Shown: positions 5,906 through 10,085 of the stretch, one piece after another
Numbering within the stretch: the stretch's first letter is position 1
Layout of the letters: every line of letters starts with the position of its first letter
From: Lachnospiraceae bacterium UBA3845
GTDB lineage: Bacteria; Bacillota; Clostridia; Lachnospirales; Lachnospiraceae
Assembly: GCA_002392705.1 (NCBI GenBank)
Contig: DGHP01000195.1
Coordinates: 3,023 to 13,107, forward strand
Direction: 5' to 3'
Length of the DNA: 10,085 bases
The notes under the pieces: model-generated
Databases searched by the model: none
Seen by the model: the letters and a program-made list of their open reading frames with translations, nothing else
What the model was told of the DNA's origin: nothing
Position numbers and translations under genes: made by a program

Positions 5906-6064
5906 CAGAGAAATGCATTATAGTAACGTTCCAGTGTCTTCCGGGATGTCTGCCAGGTATTATTCCCGATAAAATAATCTGCCAGTTCGTCAATGCAAAG
6001 GTTCAGCCCGCAGCCGGATCAGATACTCCTCTTCCGTCTCTTGGATAACCGGCCGCCACTCCAA
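5905..6064 (-). pseudogene. Frameshifted small gene downstream of murG
   Basis: Right after the murG stop, one frame reads LEWRPVIQETEEEYLIRLRA then EPLH before TGA at 5992-5990. Shifted by one base, the next frame (from 5994) reads IDELADYFIGNNTW and RKTLERYYNAFL and ends at TGA 5907-5905, immediately before the terminator. Both halves look like real protein. They join smoothly if one base near 5995 is removed, giving about 53 residues. The likely start is TTG 6064-6062, 9 bases after the murG stop, but it has no clear Shine-Dalgarno. I do not recognise the family. It could be a decayed gene, a sequencing error, or, less likely, a +1 frameshift product. The 78-residue ORF in the third frame here has no protein-like character. 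Confidence 0.5.
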
Positions 6065-6073
6065 GGCACTGGT

Positions 6074-7147
6074 TTATAAACCTGCTTCCTCCCGGATCAG
6101 GCCCATGATCACGTCGATCGCATTGCTCTGTCTGCTCGACTCCATCGCCCGGATATACGCTCCGCGGTTCTCATAAAGCTTCCGGAGCGCTGTGAGCAGA
6201 GATTCCGGCGTCAGATCCTCTTCTTTCAGAACCATGCTGTATCCCTGTTTTTCATAGGAATCCGCGTTCAGGATCTGATCCCCTCTGCTGGCAGCTGCCG
6301 AGAGCGGGACAAGAAGATTCGGTTTGCGAAGAGCAAGCAGCTCACAGATGGAATTCGCTCCTGCCCTGGACAGGACCAGATCCGCCAGTGCGAATAGATC
6401 CTTCAGCTCTCCCTCTATATATTCATACTGCACATACCCGCTGCGCTCCTTCAGGCTCTCATCCAGATGGCCCTTTCCGCAAAGATGAATGATGCGGAAA
6501 TCTTTCAAAAGCTCATCCAGATCTGCCCGGAGGGCTTTGTTGATGACAACAGAGCCCTGGCTGCCTCCGATGATCAGCAGCACCGGTTTTCCGTCATCCG
6601 GAAACTGCGTAAACTCCAATCCCTTCCGGCGCATTCCCTGAAGCAGCTCCTGGCGGATCGGGGAACCGGAGAGTACCGCCTTCCCCTCCGGAAGATATTT
6701 CACAGTCTCAGGAAAAGAACAGCAGACCTTTTTCGCTGCCGGAATCGCCAGTTTATTGGCAAGTCCCGGGGTCATATCAGACTCATGAATGATCACCGGG
6801 ATATGCAGGGCAGCCGCCGCGCGGACAACAGGCACGCTGACAAATCCGCCCTTTGAAAAAAGCACGTCCGGGCCGAGCTTCTTCAGGATACTCATGGCCT
6901 GTCCATATCCATGCACCACATGAACCGGATCCGTAAAATTCTTCCAGTCAAAATATCTGCGAAGCTTCCCGGAATCAATTCCGTAATAAGGAATCCCCTG
7001 CTCTTCAATCAGCGTCTTCTCGATTCCGTTGTAGGAACCGATATAAGATATCTCAAAGCCGGCTTCCCGCAGAGCGGGAAGAAGCGCTATATTCGGTGTA
7101 ACATGGCCGGCTGTTCCGCCGCCTGTCAGAACGATCTTTTTACTCAT
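6074..7147 (-). CDS. murG: UDP-GlcNAc:lipid I N-acetylglucosaminyltransferase
   Basis: A 357-residue protein matching MurG over its whole length. It transfers GlcNAc from UDP-GlcNAc to lipid I on the cytoplasmic face of the membrane to make lipid II, the last cytoplasmic step of peptidoglycan precursor synthesis. Motifs are the glycine-rich GGGTAGHVTPN (residues 9-19, with His15), SKGGFVSVPV (98-107), HESDMTPGLANK (121-132), GGSQGS (194-199) and the UDP-GlcNAc site SRAGANSICELLALRKP (260-276) with SRGDQILNA (287-295). ATG 7147 is chosen because GAGGA lies six bases upstream; the in-frame TTG at 7153 falls within that spacing. It is not next to mraY, murD, ftsW or other division and cell-wall genes in this window, so it stands outside a dcw cluster. 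It has its own promoter at about 7208-7236 and shares a terminator with the small broken gene. Confidence 0.97.
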   Translation of the reverse strand: MSKKIVLTGGGTAGHVTPNIALLPALREAGFEISYIGSYNGIEKTLIEEQGIPYYGIDSGKLRRYFDWKNFTDPVHVVHGYGQAMSILKKLGPDVLFSKGGFVSVPVVRAAAALHIPVIIHESDMTPGLANKLAIPAAKKVCCSFPETVKYLPEGKAVLSGSPIRQELLQGMRRKGLEFTQFPDDGKPVLLIIGGSQGSVVINKALRADLDELLKDFRIIHLCGKGHLDESLKERSGYVQYEYIEGELKDLFALADLVLSRAGANSICELLALRKPNLLVPLSAAASRGDQILNADSYEKQGYSMVLKEEDLTPESLLTALRKLYENRGAYIRAMESSRQSNAIDVIMGLIREEAGL

Positions 7148-7207
7148 CCGCAATCCTCACTGTTATCTGTAAAATACTCCTGTATTCGGAAAAACAAACG
7201 CAGAACC

Positions 7208-7236
7208 ATCTTACGTCAAAGTACCCTGGCAGTCAA
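7208..7236 (-). promoter_or_regulatory. Sigma-A-like promoter for murG
   Basis: On the minus strand TTGACT (7236-7231) and TAAGAT (7213-7208) are separated by exactly 17 bases. The predicted transcript would start near 7201 and carry a leader of about 54 bases before the murG ATG. The -35 box lies against the repeat array at 7239-7310. Confidence 0.65.
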
Positions 7237-7238
7237 CA

Positions 7239-7310
7239 TTGCGATTCACGGCTGTCAACCGGATACATTACGATTCGCAGCCGTAACCGGATATTACGAT
7301 TCACAGCCCA
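7239..7310. repeat. Tandem degenerate repeats upstream of murG promoter
   Basis: Three units of the type TTACGATTCACAGCCGTAAC follow one another at 7239-7267, 7268-7293 and 7294-7310, the last one truncated. A related piece, GCCGTAAATCGTAACCGGG, is at 7392-7410. The units have internal inverted symmetry (GATTCAC with GTGAATC-like ends). They lie just upstream of the murG -35 box. They could be operator sites or copies of a dispersed intergenic repeat. Confidence 0.65.
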
Positions 7311-7419
7311 TAAAGATCCATGAGCTGGTTCGTGAAACAACCCTGATCCGTCCTGCGCACGTATGCCGCATCTTCGACGCTTCTGTCTGAGGCCGTAAAT
7401 CGTAACCGGGCCGGATCGC
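7311..7419. other. Gene-less stretch between repeats and terminator
   Basis: No complete gene is seen. On the minus strand 7301-7369 can be read as DAAYVRRTDQGCFTNQLMDL followed by YGL and a stop, which looks protein-like but has no start signal; it may be a remnant or chance. Confidence 0.3.
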
Positions 7420-7461
7420 AAAAAAAAGAGCTGCTCCTGTCTGAGTCAGGTACAGCTCTTT
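7420..7461 (-). terminator. Strong intrinsic terminator
   Basis: On the minus strand AAAGAGCTG (7461-7453) pairs with CAGCTCTTT (7433-7425), with an inner CCTG/CAGG stem, and runs into T residues down to 7420. It ends the transcript of the 102-residue gene and separates it from murG. Confidence 0.85.
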
Positions 7462-7505
7462 CTCCCGAGAATAAAACTCCTCTCACCCGTACATTCTCTG
7501 TTCAC
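7446..7505 (-). CDS. Possible 19-residue small ORF
   Basis: GTG at 7505-7503 is preceded by GGAGG with a six-base gap, a good Shine-Dalgarno. The frame reads MNRECTGERSFILGRKSCT and stops inside the loop of the following terminator. It has two cysteines and several basic residues. It is not recognised, and the length makes chance quite possible; the support is the ribosome site and the position at the end of the transcript. Confidence 0.2.
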   Translation of the reverse strand: MNRECTGERSFILGRKSCT

Positions 7506-7565
7506 TTAACACCTCCGGTATGCCGTTCCGGGAAACCGCCTGTATGTCCCACAGCATACAGTCAA

Positions 7566-7874
7566 TCACAATCCCGCTGCATACATCTTTAATCTCCCAC
7601 GCATCTTTACAAATTCAACCGCCTTGCGCGGATTACGCAGAATATGGCTGATGCGGATTCCATATAGCAGCTTGTAATAAATCCTGTGGTTGATACACCA
7701 CTCACATATCTGTTCGCTGTTCATTCCGCCTTTTCTTACACTTTCATTCAGACACTGAATCGCGTAAGCGTCTTTCGCCGAGTATTCCCCGACCACCAAC
7801 GGATAATCCAGCCCTCTGATAAAGAAATGCAGGCCCCTCAGTCCTTCTTCTTTAAATCCTAATAATTCGTTCAT
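7566..7874 (-). CDS. Unrecognised 102-residue protein
   Basis: ATG 7874 has AGGGGGG four bases upstream and is chosen over the far upstream start of the open frame at 7994. The product has 102 residues, no membrane segment and no signal peptide. The first half contains LRGLHFFIRGLDYPL and VVGEYSAKDAYAIQCLNESV; the second half has CEWCINHRIYYKLLYGIRIS and a basic C-terminus. I do not recognise a family. The single Cys-x-x-Cys is too little to propose a metal site. It lies 273 bp downstream of the TadZ-like gene on the same strand and could be read from it or from its own AT-rich upstream region. A strong terminator follows about 105 bp after its stop. Base composition and codon use look like those of its neighbours. 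Confidence 0.65.
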   Translation of the reverse strand: MNELLGFKEEGLRGLHFFIRGLDYPLVVGEYSAKDAYAIQCLNESVRKGGMNSEQICEWCINHRIYYKLLYGIRISHILRNPRKAVEFVKMRGRLKMYAAGL

Positions 7875-7914
7875 GTCCCCCCTTTCTGCAGAATTCCAGA
7901 TCAGCCTCCTCCCG

Positions 7915-7972
7915 TTATAAAATATATACGCACATCTCTCTCCTCCGCAGCATATACTGGCAGGCTGCGGAG
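7915..7972 (-). promoter_or_regulatory. Leader hairpin and six-codon ORF before the 102-residue gene
   Basis: A 9-bp perfect stem (7943-7951 with 7964-7972, 12-base loop) includes in its 3' arm part of a GGAGG that lies six bases before ATG 7935. That ATG opens the tiny frame MCVYIL, stopped by TAA at 7917-7915. A hairpin that masks the Shine-Dalgarno of a leader peptide would fit post-transcriptional control of the next gene, but this is inferred from layout only. Confidence 0.3.
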
Positions 7973-7974
7973 TT

Positions 7975-8147
7975 CCGCGAGGATGAAGGATCAAATGGAT
8001 ATTTTATTTTAGCATACAATTCTATTTGATAGTTAAAATTTTCTGAAAAATTTTTGCAAATAGAAAAGTTCAGCACTTTCACGAAAATAGCATCCGTTTC
8101 AAAGCCTTTTCCTCCCTCCTTCCGTTTTTTTGTCAGTCATACAGGCT
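7975..8147. other. AT-rich gap between the 102-residue and TadZ-like genes
   Basis: No gene is supported. On the minus strand, TTAACT (8036-8031) and TAAAAT (8011-8006), 19 bases apart, are a weak promoter candidate. TCAAAT (7991-7996) and ATTTGA (8024-8029) form a short inverted pair around it. At about 8110-8123 the minus strand reads AAGGAGGGAGGAAAAG, a strong ribosome-site-like sequence, yet the frame that follows (TTG AAA CGG ATG) stops after a few codons. Confidence 0.35.
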
Positions 8148-9170
8148 TCACCCCGCCTCAGCCGCCTCCTCCCGGAGCATCTTCCTCACAAATTGTCCCA
8201 TTCGTCCATACAACAGATCGTCAATCAGGTCTGTCGTCCCGCTCCTTGGTCCGGCCTTCGGCAGATACAGCCGCACTGTCCGCTCCAGCACATCCGTCAT
8301 GGACAATGCCTCCATATCCTTCTCAAACTGCGAAAGCTTCGCACGGGAGACCGGATCCGTAACCAGCGGCATATAGATCCGGCTGCACAGCTGCAGAAGC
8401 TGCGGAACATCAGCGGGTTCATTTCCGATATCAAGGATCAGATAGCGGTATGGGCCGGGCGTCAGGATCCGGGCCAGGAAACTGTTCCATTCCTCAGGCC
8501 GGATCACCCGCAGATCGTTCGGGAAAAAGGCCGGCGGGATATAATCCAGATTCCGGAAAGTATGGACCATGCTCTCCCTGCGGGCCGCAAAGCTCCCGTC
8601 CCCCCGCCTTGCCAGGCTGACGAAATCCGTGATATCGTTCTGGTAACTGGTGGCAAACAATGACTCAAAGCCGCTGTAATCCTCCAGATTCAGATAGAGC
8701 GTTTTCTCTGTCTCTGAAAGAATCTCCCCAAGGGTCAGGGCAAACATCGTCTTTCCGCAGCGCGCGACCGGGGAATAGACGCCGAGAACCTCACATCCTG
8801 CCTGCTGCAGTGAAAATTTCAGCGTTCCGCTGCCGCCCGTATAATAATTCATGACTTCCCTGGCGATACAGTCCGTCGCCTGATATTTGTAGACGCAGTT
8901 TTCCCGGTCTTCCAGATTCAGCTCCTCGCCGTTATAAAGAATAATCGTCCGGGACACATCCAGACGCTTCACTTCATCGCACATGGCTTCAGTGGAGATC
9001 AGCAGAATCTCGATATGGTTGTCCTGGGAATAGTCCAGAAGGCTGGACAGATTCGTAAAGGCCTGCACCTCAAAGGGGACCATCTTCCGGCGGTTCAGGT
9101 AATCCGCAAGCCGGACCACATAAGACTCTTCCAGGTCACAGATCGCAAATATTTTCTTTGACTTATTCAT
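8148..9170 (-). CDS. TadZ/CpaE-like receiver and ParA-type ATPase
   Basis: A 340-residue cytoplasmic protein. Residues 1 to about 110 look like a degenerate response-regulator receiver fold (KIFAICDLEESYVVRLADYL, then IEILLIST and RTIILYN at the expected strand positions). Residues about 125-330 form a ParA/MinD-like ATPase with a deviant Walker A, YSPVARCGKT (132-141, Lys140), then TLYLNLEDYSG and YLILDIGN as the second and third nucleotide-site strands. TadZ/CpaE proteins with this architecture place the Tad pilus machine at a cell site. ATG 9170 is chosen because GGGAGG lies six bases upstream; ATG 9176 would leave no spacing. The gene points away from the Tad genes at the left of the window, and CpaF and TadB/TadC are not adjacent downstream, which is unusual for a Tad locus. 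It is preceded by inverted repeats and TATAAT boxes. Confidence 0.82.
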   Translation of the reverse strand: MNKSKKIFAICDLEESYVVRLADYLNRRKMVPFEVQAFTNLSSLLDYSQDNHIEILLISTEAMCDEVKRLDVSRTIILYNGEELNLEDRENCVYKYQATDCIAREVMNYYTGGSGTLKFSLQQAGCEVLGVYSPVARCGKTMFALTLGEILSETEKTLYLNLEDYSGFESLFATSYQNDITDFVSLARRGDGSFAARRESMVHTFRNLDYIPPAFFPNDLRVIRPEEWNSFLARILTPGPYRYLILDIGNEPADVPQLLQLCSRIYMPLVTDPVSRAKLSQFEKDMEALSMTDVLERTVRLYLPKAGPRSGTTDLIDDLLYGRMGQFVRKMLREEAAEAG

Positions 9171-9195
9171 AGACATCCTCCCGTAATTTTCGTGA

Positions 9196-9240
9196 ATTAT
9201 ACCACGCGGCTTTAAGCGCATTTCGCGCTCAAAGATTATA
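9196..9240 (-). promoter_or_regulatory. Two -10 boxes flanking an operator-like inverted repeat
   Basis: Perfect TATAAT hexamers lie at 9201-9196 and 9240-9235 on the minus strand, 26 and 65 bases before the TadZ-like ATG. Neither has a good -35. Between them, 9210-9234 is an inverted repeat with nine of ten pairs matched around a five-base loop (CTTTAAGCGC opposite GCGCTCAAAG). The repeat occupies the spacer of the proximal promoter, where a repressor would block it. Confidence 0.45.
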
Positions 9241-9242
9241 TA

Positions 9243-9300
9243 GGGAAACGCTGTTTCTACGGCATCAATAGTTATCAGTCAGAATAAATCAGCGTTTCCC
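9243..9300. repeat. 58-bp element with perfect 11-bp terminal inverted repeats
   Basis: GGGAAACGCTG (9243-9253) is the exact complement of CAGCGTTTCCC (9290-9300), with 36 bases between. On the minus strand it starts six bases after the stop of the 43-residue ORF, but no T-run follows. It could be a transcript-end hairpin or a tiny mobile-element relic; no flanking target duplication is seen. Confidence 0.7.
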
Positions 9301-9306
9301 CAATGT

Positions 9307-9438
9307 TTATACTGTTTCACAGAACATCTTCAGTCTCTGATATTCCTTTGTACCTGTCGACTCTCCTTCTTTTCTGGTTTCATTCGCTCTTTTTTCTGCC
9401 AGTTCATATCCGTAATATGTCCTTTTCCCATTGTTCAT
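9307..9438 (-). CDS. Possible 43-residue small protein
   Basis: ATG 9438 lies 13 bases after the stop of the A24 peptidase gene. The frame reads MNNGKRTYYGYELAEKRANE, then a charged stretch, and ends EYQRLKMFCETV before TAA 9309-9307. The product is hydrophilic with a likely central helix. The composition is protein-like and a hairpin follows the stop, but there is no Shine-Dalgarno and the base composition is more AT-rich than in the neighbours. The family is not recognised. It may be translated by coupling to the peptidase gene or may be chance. Confidence 0.35.
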   Translation of the reverse strand: MNNGKRTYYGYELAEKRANETRKEGESTGTKEYQRLKMFCETV

Positions 9439-9451
9439 AACATATCGTCAA

Positions 9452-10085
9452 TTATCGAATTATTTGTCTGAGCCCGTAAATAAGGAGTCCTGCAAGGATC
9501 GGTACAGAAAATGCAAATTCTCCTGATTTCTCCTCACCGGTCCGGTAAGGTGCAGGTTCCCGCGTCTGTAATGCCCGTCCCAGATAGAGAAAAAAATACT
9601 GCATTCTCGCAAAAAGATTTTTCCGCTTCCAGACAAAAAAAGCCGCTATTGCTCCCCCTGCGAAAACACTGTACATGAGGACTTTCAGGCTTCCTCCGGG
9701 ACCTGCAAAAATGCCGATCACAGCCAGCAGTTTTACGTCGCCGGCACCGATCATCTTCAGAAGCGCAGGGAGAGAGAGAAATAAAAAGGGAATAAGAAAG
9801 CCGGCAAAAGCCCGGGCCGGGCAGGCTGCGGCGGAAAATACAGGGGCTCCTGACCGAATCAGAACAATGATTCCGTTCAGCCGAAAAGCTGCCCCGCACA
9901 GAATTCCGGACAGAATCAGGGAATTCGGAATTCTCCCGCAGCGCAGGTCACAGACACAGGCGCCCAGGACATGGACAAAAAGTACGGCTGATGCCGTTGA
10001 AAAACAGGAAATCTCAATCTCCGGATAAAAAAAGATCTCCGGAATCAGAAAAAGCGGCAGAAAAAAAGTATGCTGAAAAAATGAG
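9452..10085 (-). CDS. A24-family prepilin peptidase, 5' end outside window
   Basis: The frame is open from the right edge (first full codon at 10084) to TAA at 9454-9452, giving at least 210 residues with no ATG, GTG or TTG in frame before the first motif, so the start is probably beyond the edge. It has the two catalytic aspartate motifs: CDLRCGRIPN (Asp at 9949-9947) after a hydrophobic helix, and MIGAGDVKL (Asp at 9739-9737), 70 residues apart, with further hydrophobic segments after it (PGGSLKVLMYSVFAGGAIAA and a C-terminal VPILAGLLIYG). This is the more canonical of the two A24 enzymes here, with the full IPN and GxGDxK signatures. It would process Flp or TadE-like prepilins. On the same strand as, and upstream of, the TadZ-like gene. 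Confidence 0.88.
   Translation of the reverse strand, partial: SFFQHTFFLPLFLIPEIFFYPEIEISCFSTASAVLFVHVLGACVCDLRCGRIPNSLILSGILCGAAFRLNGIIVLIRSGAPVFSAAACPARAFAGFLIPFLFLSLPALLKMIGAGDVKLLAVIGIFAGPGGSLKVLMYSVFAGGAIAAFFVWKRKNLFARMQYFFLYLGRALQTREPAPYRTGEEKSGEFAFSVPILAGLLIYGLRQIIR

Noticed and set aside
5757..5993. 78-residue open frame on the minus strand
   Set aside because: It reads through the bidirectional terminator; the protein-like signal here is in the other two frames.
5990..5998. Programmed +1 frameshift of the prfB type in the small gene after murG
   Set aside because: CAT TGA C has the stop-plus-C layout, but the slip would leave tRNA-His poorly paired and no internal Shine-Dalgarno is visible, so decay or a sequence error is more likely.
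6467..7390. Two plus-strand open frames opposite and upstream of murG
   Set aside because: They are antisense to murG motifs or cross its promoter and repeats, and have no ribosome sites or motifs.

Overview
The window looks like a moderately GC-rich Lachnospiraceae-type (class Clostridia) chromosome. The reasons are the layout of a Firmicute-style Tad/type II secretion-like pilus locus, small TadE-like proteins with SFTVEA-type prepilin signals, an FHA protein with a DUF6382-like N-terminus, a solitary murG with a Clostridia-type C-terminal half, purine-rich Shine-Dalgarno sites and U-tract terminators. I see no rRNA, tRNA, CRISPR array, insertion sequence transposase or phage gene. Family assignments come from motif recognition only; no database search was run.

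Plus strand, 1-5905: the distal half of a Tad pilus assembly operon. In order: the C-terminus of a DUF5702-like protein (1-372), a TadE-like protein with a cysteine-rich tail (472-1626), a small A24 prepilin peptidase (about 1692-2138), a second TadE-like pseudopilin (2131-2664), a spacer with three 41-bp repeats, a two-domain DUF6382/FHA membrane protein (2912-4552), a rhomboid protease (4637-5257) and a HIT-family hydrolase (5286-5693). A back-to-back bidirectional terminator (5832-5905) closes the unit.

Minus strand, 10085-5905: a second A24 prepilin peptidase (runs off the right edge), a possible 43-residue ORF, a spacer with two inverted repeats and two TATAAT boxes, a TadZ/CpaE-like receiver-ParA ATPase (8148-9170), an unrecognised 102-residue protein (7566-7874) closed by a strong terminator, then murG with its own sigma-A-like promoter and a frameshifted small gene just downstream. 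The Tad genes therefore sit in two oppositely oriented blocks separated by murG.

How the genes fit together: the two peptidases would cleave class III prepilin leaders such as those on the two TadE-like proteins; the TadZ-like ATPase would place the machine at the cell pole or septum; the FHA protein could read a phospho-threonine signal at the membrane. The motor (CpaF) and platform (TadB/TadC) genes are not in the window.

The most striking signal is a 29-bp inverted repeat with 27 matches (453-481 and 739-767) that straddles the start of the first TadE-like gene. In the present orientation the gene reads from an ATG inside the left arm and carries an odd leader of about 100 residues before its prepilin signal. 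If the 257-bp interior is flipped, the same reading frame is entered from a TTG codon with a nearby Shine-Dalgarno, giving a leader of about 25 residues, which is ordinary for TadE. This is what an intragenic, phase-variable DNA switch would look like. No recombinase is in the window, so this remains a hypothesis.
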